Made by a program: the position numbers and the translations under genes. Positions 36,955 to 45,036 of a stretch of DNA of 64,000 nt are shown here, piece after piece. This DNA is from Rhodospirillaceae bacterium (GTDB lineage: Bacteria > Pseudomonadota > Alphaproteobacteria > UBA8366), in assembly GCA_002722095.1 (NCBI GenBank), contig PBKG01000002.1, positions 128,876 through 192,875 on the forward strand. The letters are read 5' to 3'. Below the pieces are notes generated by a model. The model worked only from the letters and a program-made list of their open reading frames with translations, was not told where the DNA came from and ran no database searches. The first letter of the stretch is position 1. Each line of letters begins with the position of its first letter.

Positions 36955-37922
36955 CGGTCATCCTCCAACGAGGCGAAGCTGACGCGCGGATCGATCCAAA
37001 CCTGACAGACATCGGCCAGGAAATTGCCTAGCAACGTCATACCGGTCGCGAAGAGGAGCCCCACAAGTGCCAAATTGAAATCGTTCCCGAGGATCGCATC
37101 GTAAATCGTCTTTCCCATGCCGAGCCACGAGAACATGGTCTCGGTAATCAGCGCGCCGGAAAAGAGGGCGCCGAATCCGAGCCCCACCATGGTAACCACG
37201 GGCATGACCGAATTGCGAAGTGCATGGCCCAACACCACCCGCATTTCTCCGACGCCTTTGGCGCGGGCCGTGCGAATGAAATCCTGCCGCAGGATCTGCA
37301 GCATGCTGGCACGCATATAGCGGGTAAAGCCTCCCGCGGAATGGAGCGTCAGTACCAGTACCGGCAGCGCCAGATACCATGCGCGATCCCAAAAACCGCC
37401 TTGGCCGATTGTTTCCATGCCCCCTGCGGGGAACCAAGCCAGGGTCACCGCGAACAAGATGATCACCAACAGGGCGAGCCAGAAGGACGGGATCGAAATT
37501 CCGGCGAAGCAGAGAAGATTGATCGCGTAGTCGAGCTTGGTGTAGGGGCGAAGCGCCGCATAAATGCCGACGGGGATGGCAATCAGCAGGGCCAGCGCCA
37601 GACTGATCAACATCAGGAGAGCGGTGTTACCCATGCGCGGCAGCAAGATGTCGAGTGCGGGTTGGGTGTAGGTACGCGAATATCCGAAATCGCCGGCGAG
37701 CGCAGAGCTGAGCCAATTCCAATAACGTTCGTGAATAGGCTTATCGAGCCCGTAGAGCGCCTTCAGGCGAGTTGCGTCTTTTGGGGTCAGGTCCGGGTTT
37801 GCGGCGATCATCAAATCGATAGGGTCGCCGGGCATCAGTCCGATCAGGCAATAGACCACGAACGACATCACCAGCAGCACCGCAGCGCTTTCGATAAGTC
37901 GGTTTCCGACGAAACGCAGCAT
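36951..37922 (-). CDS. Oligopeptide-type ABC transporter permease (DppB/OppB family)
   Basis: This is the partner permease, 323 residues. It has a first helix (SAAVLLVMSFVVYCLIGLMPGDP), the conserved YGLDKPIHERYWNWL segment, an EAA-like loop (QDFIRTARAKGVGEMRVVLGHALRNS) and a C-terminal VWIDPRVS. It starts 3 bases after the binding-protein gene and is coupled to the DppC-like gene. With the binding protein it should import peptides, nickel, sugars or opines; specificity is not predictable. Confidence 0.92.
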   Translation of the reverse strand: MLRFVGNRLIESAAVLLVMSFVVYCLIGLMPGDPIDLMIAANPDLTPKDATRLKALYGLDKPIHERYWNWLSSALAGDFGYSRTYTQPALDILLPRMGNTALLMLISLALALLIAIPVGIYAALRPYTKLDYAINLLCFAGISIPSFWLALLVIILFAVTLAWFPAGGMETIGQGGFWDRAWYLALPVLVLTLHSAGGFTRYMRASMLQILRQDFIRTARAKGVGEMRVVLGHALRNSVMPVVTMVGLGFGALFSGALITETMFSWLGMGKTIYDAILGNDFNLALVGLLFATGMTLLGNFLADVCQVWIDPRVSFASLEDDR

Positions 37923-37925
37923 GCC

Positions 37926-39617
37926 CTAGCGCCTCACGCCCCAATGTTCGACCCAGTTGGCGGTCGGATATTGATGTCCCGTCGGTTTGATGCCGGTCAG
38001 CCATTTCGGCAGGATGTAGCCGTTGGCTCGGAAATAGAGCGGTAGCACCGGCAACTCCTCCGCATAGAGATTTTGCAGATTGTTCCACAGCCGCTGGCGT
38101 TCGGGCTCTTGGCATTTCACTTCCACGTCGTCGAGCACCTTATCCATTTTCGGATTGTTGTATCCGGGGTAGTTCTGCCCGGACCAGCCATTGTCCTTCG
38201 ACGGGATCATGCTCGAATGCAATTGCGAGCGCGGGATACTTTCCGGCGCCGATAGCCACGCATACATCGCAAGCGCCTTGAACTTTCGATAAGTGACTGT
38301 GTTTCCGAAATAGACTCTCGGCGGTTCGTTGCGAATACGAATGCCTATGCCCACTTGGCGCCATTGGCTTTGCAGCACCTGCTGGATGAGTTCGCGCGTC
38401 TTGTTGCCCGCCGTCGTCATCAGCTCCAGATAGAGGGCTTCGCCCTTTGCGTTATGGCGGACGCCGTTCTTGATTGTCGACCAGCCGGCGGCATCGAGCA
38501 GTGCTTTGGCTTTTTTCGGATCGAATGCGTAGGTCGGCACCTTTGGGTTAAAGACCCTATCGAGCGGATTGACGTTGGCGTGCGCGACCGGCTGGTGGCC
38601 GGCGAAAAGCTGGCTGGATATGGCCTTCCGGTCGATGGCGTGGATCAGCGCCCTCCGGACCCGACGGTCCTGGAGGACCGGATTGTCGAGATTGAGGTCG
38701 ATATGCTCGTAGATCAATCCCGGCTTATAGAGAAAGACGAATTTGTCGCCGTGGCGTTTTTGGAAGGCGAGTGCCTGGTCCACGGTGAGGCCGAGTTCAC
38801 CGGCAATCATGTCGATGCCGCCGGCCAGCAGATTGGCGGTCACCGAGGCGGTATTCTCGATCGCCATTACGGTAATGCGCTTGAAATGAGGCTTCTTACC
38901 CCACCAATGGGGGTTGCGCTCGTAGATCACATGACTGCCGGGCACCACTTTGGAGATGACGTAGGGGCCGAACCAAAGGCCGGGATTGGTGGTGTCGGTT
39001 TCGTAGGCGCTACGGTTTCGGTATTCCGCCGGCTCGGCAAAGTTTTTCGCATCGATATGCGCCGGCAGAAGCTGGAAATTATCGATGCCCGCGTAATCGC
39101 AAGTACGTTTGTTGACATGGAACGTAAAGCGATGATCGTCATGGACATCGATTTTTTCGATGCGCCGGAAGAGCTCGAAATCGGCGACACCCGTAAGCTT
39201 GTGCCGGCCCACTTTCCAGGTAAACAGGACATCTTTGGTGGTGATCGGCGTGCCGTCGCCCCAAACCGCGCGTTTGTCGAGCGTGTAGGTGACGGCGATG
39301 CCGTCTTTACCGTCTTTCGTTTGAATGAATTTCGCGCTGCCCTTGGCGAGGCTCGGCAAGCTGTCGCAGAGCATGCAGATCAGTTTCCAATTTGAATCGT
39401 AAATAGTGATGCGCCGCCGCGCGAAGGCCAGCATGTAGGATTTCGCCAACATACTGTCTATAAGCGGGTTGAAGTTGTTCGGGAATTGGCTAATCCCGAT
39501 GACCAGTGTGTCTTTGGGGGCGGCCGTAGCGGGTAACGGCGCGGCGGCAAGTGCGATCAGAATCGCACACAGGCCGGTCCATCGCCGGAACCTAATTCGC
39601 GCGCGATCTCGCCACAT
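37926..39617 (-). CDS. ABC transporter substrate-binding protein, family 5
   Basis: This is the periplasmic solute receptor of the adjacent permeases. From ATG 39617 the 563-residue product has a twin-Arg-containing but Sec-like signal peptide (RFRRWTGLCAILIALAAAPLPATAA). SBP_bac_5 blocks follow: VIGISQFPNNFNPL, TYTLDKRAVWGDGTPITTKDVLFTWK, NPHWWGKKP, DRRVRRALIHAIDRKAI and NAKGEALYLELMTTAGN. The start overlaps the end of hspQ by 26 bases, implying joint transcription; an upstream extension is possible. The substrate is probably peptide-like. Confidence 0.9.
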   Translation of the reverse strand: MWRDRARIRFRRWTGLCAILIALAAAPLPATAAPKDTLVIGISQFPNNFNPLIDSMLAKSYMLAFARRRITIYDSNWKLICMLCDSLPSLAKGSAKFIQTKDGKDGIAVTYTLDKRAVWGDGTPITTKDVLFTWKVGRHKLTGVADFELFRRIEKIDVHDDHRFTFHVNKRTCDYAGIDNFQLLPAHIDAKNFAEPAEYRNRSAYETDTTNPGLWFGPYVISKVVPGSHVIYERNPHWWGKKPHFKRITVMAIENTASVTANLLAGGIDMIAGELGLTVDQALAFQKRHGDKFVFLYKPGLIYEHIDLNLDNPVLQDRRVRRALIHAIDRKAISSQLFAGHQPVAHANVNPLDRVFNPKVPTYAFDPKKAKALLDAAGWSTIKNGVRHNAKGEALYLELMTTAGNKTRELIQQVLQSQWRQVGIGIRIRNEPPRVYFGNTVTYRKFKALAMYAWLSAPESIPRSQLHSSMIPSKDNGWSGQNYPGYNNPKMDKVLDDVEVKCQEPERQRLWNNLQNLYAEELPVLPLYFRANGYILPKWLTGIKPTGHQYPTANWVEHWGVRR

Positions 39618-39909
39618 AGGTACCGTTCTCGAAACGCTCAAAGAATTGGCCGAGCGCCGGGTGTTTGATCGGTTCGGCCGTGCCGTCCGCCTCCAGATTG
39701 CGTTCGGCGACATAGGTCATGTGATCGGCGTTATCCACCAGCACGTGGTACCAGGGTTTATCCCGTGGCGGCTGCGAGCGCGCCATCGTCTGGTACCATT
39801 CTTCGGTGCCTTGAAAATCCGGGTCCACGTCCACGATAACGCCGCGATAATCGAACCGCTTATGATGGATTAACTGACCGGGGAAAAATTTCGCTTGGGC
39901 GGAAGTCAT
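39592..39909 (-). CDS. hspQ: Heat shock protein HspQ (hemimethylated DNA-binding YccV-like)
   Basis: The 105-residue protein has the HspQ/YccV core: KFFPGQLIHHKRFDYRGVIVDVDPDF, EEWYQTMARSQPPRDKPWYHVLVD, TYVAERNLEAD and HPALGQFFERF. In E. coli this protein affects DnaA stability and Lon activity. The start at 39909 is the ATG at which family similarity begins. It precedes and slightly overlaps the ABC binding-protein gene, which is an unusual pairing. Confidence 0.93.
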   Translation of the reverse strand: MTSAQAKFFPGQLIHHKRFDYRGVIVDVDPDFQGTEEWYQTMARSQPPRDKPWYHVLVDNADHMTYVAERNLEADGTAEPIKHPALGQFFERFENGTYVARSRAN

Positions 39910-40024
39910 GGCCTGGAGTCTAGCGCGTCCCTTGCGACCTGTCAGCAAGTCCTGGGGTCGATTGCGGGTGGTTTCGTTCCGAACGTGGCTCGATTATGAT
40001 CGAGCCGCAATCGAAAGTGAGCGA

Positions 40025-40858
40025 ATGAGAATAAAGAATGTTTCCGAGGCGCTCGGGGCCGAGATTTCGGATATAGACCTTGCCAAGCCGCTTAGCGAGG
40101 ACGACGAAGCCCTAATTCACCAGACGTTCCTCGAGCGATCGGTATTGGTTTTTCGCGATCAAAATTTAAGCCCGCCCGAGCAGGTAAAAGTGGCTCGAAT
40201 GTTCGGCGAAGTGGTGCCCTATCCTTTTCTGGCGGGCATCCCCGACTGTCCCGAGGTGATCGAAGTTCTTACCCAGCCCACGGACAGCGTTAATTTCGGC
40301 GGCGGCTGGCATACGGATACGCCCTATCTGGAGACCCCGTCGCTGGGCTCGGTACTCTATGCGAAAGAGTTGCCGCCGAAGGGTGGCGACACCCTGTTTT
40401 CCAATATGTATTTGGCTTACGAGACGCTCGATGACGAAACAAAGGCGTTGCTGGACGGCAGGCGCGCGCTCAATTCGGGGTCCAAACGCTATGCCAAACC
40501 GGGAGACCGTTCGAAAATTTACGGGACGAAGAAAGGCGAAAAGGAAAAGCGCGAGGTGAAGTCCGACAACTATCACCCGGTCTTCAGGACTCACCCGGAA
40601 ACAGGCCGAAAAGCCTTATATATCAGCTTCTTGCACACGGTCGGTATCGAAGGCATCGACGATAACGAGGCCGGCGACTTGTTGGATAGGCTCTACGAGC
40701 ACCAGACGCGAGACGAGTTCCAATGCCGCGTCGTGTGGAAGCCGGGCTCACTGGTTCTCTGGGACAATCGCTGCGTGCTCCACAACGCACTGTTCGACTA
40801 TGCCGGCCATACCCGCCGCATGCACCGGGTCACGATCGAGGGTGAAAAGCCGGTTTGA
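40025..40858 (+). CDS. TauD/TfdA-family Fe(II)/2-oxoglutarate dioxygenase
   Basis: This non-haem iron dioxygenase hydroxylates its substrate at the cost of 2-oxoglutarate. The 277-residue protein has the H-x-D iron motif (GGWHTDTPYLETPSLGSVLYA), the distal His with the 2-oxoglutarate Arg (HNALFDYAGHTRRMHRVTI) and the family core FLERSVLVFRDQNLSPPEQV. The start ATG 40025 gives the typical MRIKNVSEALGAEI opening. The substrate may be taurine-like, an alkylsulfonate or an aromatic ether; no neighbour decides it. Confidence 0.92.
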   Translation: MRIKNVSEALGAEISDIDLAKPLSEDDEALIHQTFLERSVLVFRDQNLSPPEQVKVARMFGEVVPYPFLAGIPDCPEVIEVLTQPTDSVNFGGGWHTDTPYLETPSLGSVLYAKELPPKGGDTLFSNMYLAYETLDDETKALLDGRRALNSGSKRYAKPGDRSKIYGTKKGEKEKREVKSDNYHPVFRTHPETGRKALYISFLHTVGIEGIDDNEAGDLLDRLYEHQTRDEFQCRVVWKPGSLVLWDNRCVLHNALFDYAGHTRRMHRVTIEGEKPV

Positions 40859-40864
40859 TCCTGG

Positions 40865-41722
40865 CTACAGAGTCCGGATCGCTCCGCCATCGATGGCGAG
40901 GCATTGGCCGGTGATGTAGGAAGAGCGCGGTGTCGCCAGGAAGAACATCGCTTGGGCCATTTCATCCGATGTGCCCATGCGCTTAAACGGCACGCCGACG
41001 CAGCGCCATTCCTCGAACTCTTCCATGGTCATGTCCGGCGCCCAGCGTTCGCGGGACTTTTCCGTTTGCGAGGTTTTGGCTCGGTCGACGCCGAGGACGT
41101 TGACGCGAATATTGTCCGGCGCCAGTTCGTACGAGAGCCCCTTGGAGAAATTCATCGCTGCGGCCCAGGCGATCCCCGAGGTAACCACTCGCACCGGCGA
41201 TTGGAGCCCCTTGGTCGAAACGATGTTGACCACCGCCGCCCCGCCATCGGCACCGCCTTTGCGGAGAAGCGGGAGGGCTGCGCGCGAGACCCTAATCATC
41301 CCGAGCGCCTTCTGCTCGAATGCTTTTAGGAATTCACTATCCTTCATTTCCGAAAACCGGCCCGGTGGCAGTTCCGGATCGTCCGGTTGATGGGTCATCT
41401 GAATTTGCATGGTCGCGCCGGCCGCCGCGCGCTGGGAGGATTCGCCCGCATTGTTGACCAGCATATGGATCGCGCCGCAATTCTCTTCGACCTCCGCCAT
41501 AAAGGCGTCAACCGAGTCCCCGTCGCGAATGTCGGTCTGGATCCCGTAAGCGGTCACGCCGAATTCGTCTTTCAGCTCCGAAACCGCCTTGTCCAAATCT
41601 TCCTGGGTTCGTCCGCACGTCACCACGGTGGCGCCAGCGGCGGCAAATAGATTGAGGGCCGAGCGACCCATGCCCCGGCTGCCGCCGGTTACGACTGCAA
41701 CTTTTCCGTCCAGCTCTCCCAT
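40865..41722 (-). CDS. SDR-fold protein lacking the usual YxxxK catalytic pair
   Basis: The 285-residue protein has a clear SDR cofactor motif TGGSRGMG, DIRDGDSV, VNNAGE and a C-terminal ITGQCLAIDGGAIRTL, so NAD(P) binding is likely. At the active site, the segment after IVSTKGLQSPVRVV reads TSGIAWAAAMNFSKGLSYEL. Aligned from ELAP backwards, the YxxxK Tyr and Lys positions hold Ser and Trp. Catalysis would then need other residues. ATG 41722 follows AGGAGG. It is 11 bases downstream of the RraA-like gene, likely in one operon. Confidence 0.85.
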   Translation of the reverse strand: MGELDGKVAVVTGGSRGMGRSALNLFAAAGATVVTCGRTQEDLDKAVSELKDEFGVTAYGIQTDIRDGDSVDAFMAEVEENCGAIHMLVNNAGESSQRAAAGATMQIQMTHQPDDPELPPGRFSEMKDSEFLKAFEQKALGMIRVSRAALPLLRKGGADGGAAVVNIVSTKGLQSPVRVVTSGIAWAAAMNFSKGLSYELAPDNIRVNVLGVDRAKTSQTEKSRERWAPDMTMEEFEEWRCVGVPFKRMGTSDEMAQAMFFLATPRSSYITGQCLAIDGGAIRTL

Positions 41723-41733
41723 GCGAGCCTCCT

Positions 41734-42357
41734 CTATTTCTCGTAGTCCTTCGCCCATTCCGCTTCCTTGTCGCGGATCTTCTGGGCGGCCTCGATGATC
41801 GGGGCTTTCAGTTCCGGGGGGACGACGATGATCCCCGTCTCGTCCCCAAAGACGATATCGCCCGGGCGGATTTGCACGCCATCCAAATTGATCGGTTGAT
41901 TGTGCGACAGGGTTTCTAGGTCCCATTGGCTTTTGACCGGCGAAAAGCCCTTGCAGAAGACGGGGAAATCCAGCGATTTGATCTCATGGGCATCGCGGGT
42001 AGCGCCGTTGATGACCGCACCGGAAACGCCGCGCGGTCGCGCGCGCATGCAATGGTTCTCGCCCCAGGTTCCCGTATCGGTGCGTCCGCCCGCGTCGATC
42101 AGCACCACTTCGCCCTCGCTCGCCAGCTCCCGCGACACGTCCGCATGGCTCACCAGCGCATCGCCATGGGCGGCGGTGACGTGCTTCGGAATTTGCTGCA
42201 CCGTAAAGGCGGTCCCCACCATGCGCGCGCCCGGCGTGCCGAGATAGGTGTAACCGTGGAGCACCGTGCGCGGCAGCTCCATCCCCTCCATGGCATCGCT
42301 GATATGGCCCGATTGCAGGTCCAGAAGATTGTCGCGGTCGGTATCTGATAAGGACAT
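41734..42357 (-). CDS. RraA-like protein (possible 4-carboxy-4-hydroxy-2-oxoadipate/HMG aldolase)
   Basis: The 207-residue protein belongs to the RraA/DlpA-fold family. It contains SGHISDAMEGM, TVQQIPKHVTAAHGD, EGEVVLIDAGGRTDTGTWGE, SGAVINGATRDAHEI (with the NGATRD motif whose Arg and Asp serve the aldolase site) and RPGDIVFGDETGIIVVPP. Family members are either RNase E regulators or class II pyruvate aldolases. The Asp and Arg are kept and an SDR gene follows, so a catabolic aldolase-type role is preferred (inference). Confidence 0.88.
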   Translation of the reverse strand: MSLSDTDRDNLLDLQSGHISDAMEGMELPRTVLHGYTYLGTPGARMVGTAFTVQQIPKHVTAAHGDALVSHADVSRELASEGEVVLIDAGGRTDTGTWGENHCMRARPRGVSGAVINGATRDAHEIKSLDFPVFCKGFSPVKSQWDLETLSHNQPINLDGVQIRPGDIVFGDETGIIVVPPELKAPIIEAAQKIRDKEAEWAKDYEK

Positions 42358-42491
42358 TTTGGGCTCCCGTTTATTTTCGCACGCAATCTATCACCTCGGC
42401 ACCGGGCCATGTAAGGGACGGCAATACGGAGATGTGCGATCTGAACGATCGCAAGCCGGTGGATTTGCTGGTCGGATGGTCCGGGAAGCGA

Positions 42492-44024
42492 TTAGCGCAA
42501 CCGCGCCTGCACCGCCTTTTCGAAATCCCGATACGCTTCTTCCAGGCGCCATTGAAGCTTTGCCTTGGCGTTCTTGTCGAGGAAGGCCCGGCAGGCTCTC
42601 GAGGCGGGATCGCTTTCGCATTCGGTCCGGATTTTGCCCTTCGCCGCATCCCGCCACAGGCTTTCGCCTTTGAGGAAGGCGTAGGTGAGGCTGTTGCGCG
42701 AGAGGGTTTTTATTTGCGCGTAGGTGAGGTCGTAACTTTGCACCGCGCGGCGGTATTCGTAGGTAAGGTTGATGCGCGCGACTCCCTCATCGTCGGTCGA
42801 AATGGCCAGCGGTACGCCATGTTTGAGATAGGTCGGGAACGGATGGTCGCTCCCTTTGATTCCGAGGATGATGTCGTTGCTGGTGAGGTTGATCTCGACC
42901 AGCACCTTGCGCTTGGCCATGGTTTTCAGCAGCTGATACGGTCGGTCCTCATGCATGATGTCGATGCCGTGGCCAATGCGGCTGGCCTTGGCGATCTCGA
43001 CCGCATCGCGGATATGCGAGCGCAGATGCCGGGGCGGGACCATGCCGATGGTGAGCTCGCCCGCATGCAGGCTGACCGGCACCTCGGGCATGAGCTTTTT
43101 TAGGGCGCCGATCAGTTCCATCTGCGTCTTATAGGTGGCGAGCGTGATCGGCGCGTCTTCGGGGCCGACCAGATTGATGCCGACGATGCGGGGATCGGTC
43201 TTCACCAGCTCGAATGCATGCACCAGCTCGGCGAACAGCGGCTTCTTGGGTACGATCCGTTTCAGCGAGGCGATATAGCGCACCGTCACTCCACACAGTG
43301 GAGCCGCTGAGGGTTTTTGGGCGGCGGGGCAGCCGAGATGCTTCTCCGCATCCGCTTCCATCTTGTCGTAAACCTTGCGGGTCTTTTTTGCGAGTTCGGC
43401 GACGCCTGCCTTAAGCAGGGTCTGGCGCAGCTTGGCCGGGTCGTCGTTCCAGGGCGTTGCCTTGCCGATCTTGCGGGCGGCCCGCATGCCTTCGGAGAAC
43501 ATCAGTTCCAGATAGAGAATGTTCTGATCCGCGGCCCGGCGGACGGCGCTGGCGAGATTGTAGGCGGGTCCGGCGTCAATTTCCGTCACCGCATCGAAGC
43601 CGTCGAAGGAGGTGAAGAACTTCTTCCGTCCCGTCTCGTGGCCAAGCCGGTAGTTGCGGGTCGAGAGCGAATCGACCAGCTCGCCATAGAACCAGAGATT
43701 GCGCGTGGCCTCGCCGAGGGGCGGCTTGCCGGCGGCCTTGTCGCAGGGCGGATCGACGATGCGGAGCCGCTTGGTGTCCGCACACATGTTTTCGCGAATT
43801 CCCCAGGCGATATATTCCTCCGCATAGGCACTGCCGACCAAATGCGAATGCAGATCGCCTCCCTTCGGCATCGCCCGCAAGAACGCCGTCAGTTCCGGCG
43901 TCCGCTGGGCGATCTCGGCGAAGTGCTTTTCGATGGTCGGGGCCGGGGCCTGGTCGGCCTGCACGCCACTTGCCGCCAAAATGGCAAGGGCGGTGCCGGC
44001 AAGGAGGGATCGAATCGACTGCAT
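42492..44024 (-). CDS. Exported adenosine deaminase-family protein (ADGF/CECR1-like)
   Basis: This metal-dependent amidohydrolase has a cleavable signal peptide (SIRSLLAGTALAILAASGVQA), so it should act in the periplasm. The deaminase motifs are present: GGDLHSHLVGSAYAEE (the HxH metal site), VSLHAGEL, SRIGHGIDI and ISTDDEGV (the metal Asp pair). At 510 residues it is longer than cytosolic adenosine deaminases, as in ADGF-type secreted proteins. ATG 44024 has GGAGA at a good distance; an ATG at 44036 lacks one. The likely activity is purine nucleoside deamination for salvage. Confidence 0.88.
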   Translation of the reverse strand: MQSIRSLLAGTALAILAASGVQADQAPAPTIEKHFAEIAQRTPELTAFLRAMPKGGDLHSHLVGSAYAEEYIAWGIRENMCADTKRLRIVDPPCDKAAGKPPLGEATRNLWFYGELVDSLSTRNYRLGHETGRKKFFTSFDGFDAVTEIDAGPAYNLASAVRRAADQNILYLELMFSEGMRAARKIGKATPWNDDPAKLRQTLLKAGVAELAKKTRKVYDKMEADAEKHLGCPAAQKPSAAPLCGVTVRYIASLKRIVPKKPLFAELVHAFELVKTDPRIVGINLVGPEDAPITLATYKTQMELIGALKKLMPEVPVSLHAGELTIGMVPPRHLRSHIRDAVEIAKASRIGHGIDIMHEDRPYQLLKTMAKRKVLVEINLTSNDIILGIKGSDHPFPTYLKHGVPLAISTDDEGVARINLTYEYRRAVQSYDLTYAQIKTLSRNSLTYAFLKGESLWRDAAKGKIRTECESDPASRACRAFLDKNAKAKLQWRLEEAYRDFEKAVQARLR

Positions 44025-44184
44025 GGATATCTCCATCGATGAATTGCCCGCAGCTTAGCAAGACTCGGCGTGCTTTACATGCGGGGACTGATCAAGTCGC
44101 CTCACCTTTGTGCGAGAGACGCAGTGGGCGACCCTTTGCTCGTGTTGTGGGAAAGGGCATATCCGATCGAGTACGGATGTTCTC

Positions 44185-44213
44185 TTGACAATGTTCTTCT
44201 TTTGTTCTATTTC
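44185..44213 (+). promoter_or_regulatory. Candidate sigma-70 promoter of the imuA operon
   Basis: A perfect TTGACA (44185-44190) is followed after 17 bases by TATTTC (44208-44213), a weak -10 element. The LexA box falls in the spacer. The imuA ATG is at 44236. The arrangement fits repression of a mutasome operon until DNA damage. Confidence 0.6.
44193..44207. promoter_or_regulatory. LexA (SOS) box, GTTC-N7-GTTC
   Basis: GTTC at 44193-44196 and GTTC at 44204-44207 are separated by exactly seven bases. This is the alphaproteobacterial LexA-box pattern. It overlaps the promoter of imuA-imuB-dnaE2, a classical SOS target in this class. Motif and context agree. Confidence 0.87.
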
Positions 44214-44235
44214 GAATGGCCCTAAGGAGAGGAAC

Positions 44236-45036
44236 ATGAAAGCATTCAAAAAAGAGGAATTACGGGCACTTGAGGCGCGGATTCATCGGATCGAGCGGCC
44301 GAAGGCGCGGTGGGCCGGGGCGGTGACGCTCGGATTAGCGATGATCGATTCGGGCTTGCCGAATGGCGGATTGCCCAAGGCCGCCGTGCATGAGGTGACC
44401 GGCAGCGCCGGCGGCGGGTTTGCCGCCTTGGTTGCGGGCCGGATCTGCGGTGAGGGCAAATCGGTGTTGTGGTGTGTCGAGGAAGGGTCGACGGTCGGTC
44501 TATACGGACCCGGGCTGGCGGCATTCGGGGTTGCGACGGAACGGCTGGTGGTCGTGCGCTGCCCGACGGCGGATGAAATGTTATGGGCGATGGAGGAGGG
44601 CCTCAGGGAGGAGGCACTTGGTTTGGTGATCGGCGAGCCGGCAAAGCCGGTTTCGCTGACCGCCAGCCGGCGATTGCAGCTTGCCGCCGAAGCCGGCGGT
44701 ACGATGGGGCTTATTCTTTGCCGCGGAAGGGGTCGTGGCGGGAGTCGTGGCGGAGTTCGTGGTGACGGCTACGGTGCGTGCGAAGAGGCCTTGAGCCCGA
44801 GCGCGGTGACGACCCGTTGGCAGGCGGATAGCCGGCCGGCTCTCGGATCGCGAGATACCGGTACCCCTAAAACCCGCTGGCAGCTCGCGCTTCGCCGCTG
44901 CCGGGGCGCGGAACAAGAAATTTCCTGGGATGTGGAGTGGGACGATGCGACGCATACTCTCGCTTTGGCTGCCGATGCTGGCCGTGGAACGCTGGTATCA
45001 CCAGACCAAACAAGTCAAACAAGCCTCGCCGGATAA
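44236..45036 (+). CDS. imuA: ImuA, SOS mutasome RecA-like protein
   Basis: This is an accessory factor of the ImuA-ImuB-DnaE2 translesion mutasome. The 266-residue protein has the RecA/SulA-like blocks TLGLAMIDSGLPNGGLPKAAVHEVTG, SVLWCVEEG, YGPGLAAFG and LQLAAEAGGTMGLILCRG; a canonical Walker A is not evident. The start ATG 44236 follows AAGGAGAGG; the longer upstream frame would cross the LexA box. Its 3' end overlaps imuB by about 90 bases, so the genes are coupled. Confidence 0.9.
   Translation: MKAFKKEELRALEARIHRIERPKARWAGAVTLGLAMIDSGLPNGGLPKAAVHEVTGSAGGGFAALVAGRICGEGKSVLWCVEEGSTVGLYGPGLAAFGVATERLVVVRCPTADEMLWAMEEGLREEALGLVIGEPAKPVSLTASRRLQLAAEAGGTMGLILCRGRGRGGSRGGVRGDGYGACEEALSPSAVTTRWQADSRPALGSRDTGTPKTRWQLALRRCRGAEQEISWDVEWDDATHTLALAADAGRGTLVSPDQTSQTSLAG

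Noticed and set aside
41723..41926. N-terminal extension of the SDR-fold protein up to 41926
   Set aside because: It lies inside the RraA-like gene in another frame; AGGAGG before ATG 41722 and the SDR motif spacing support the shorter form.
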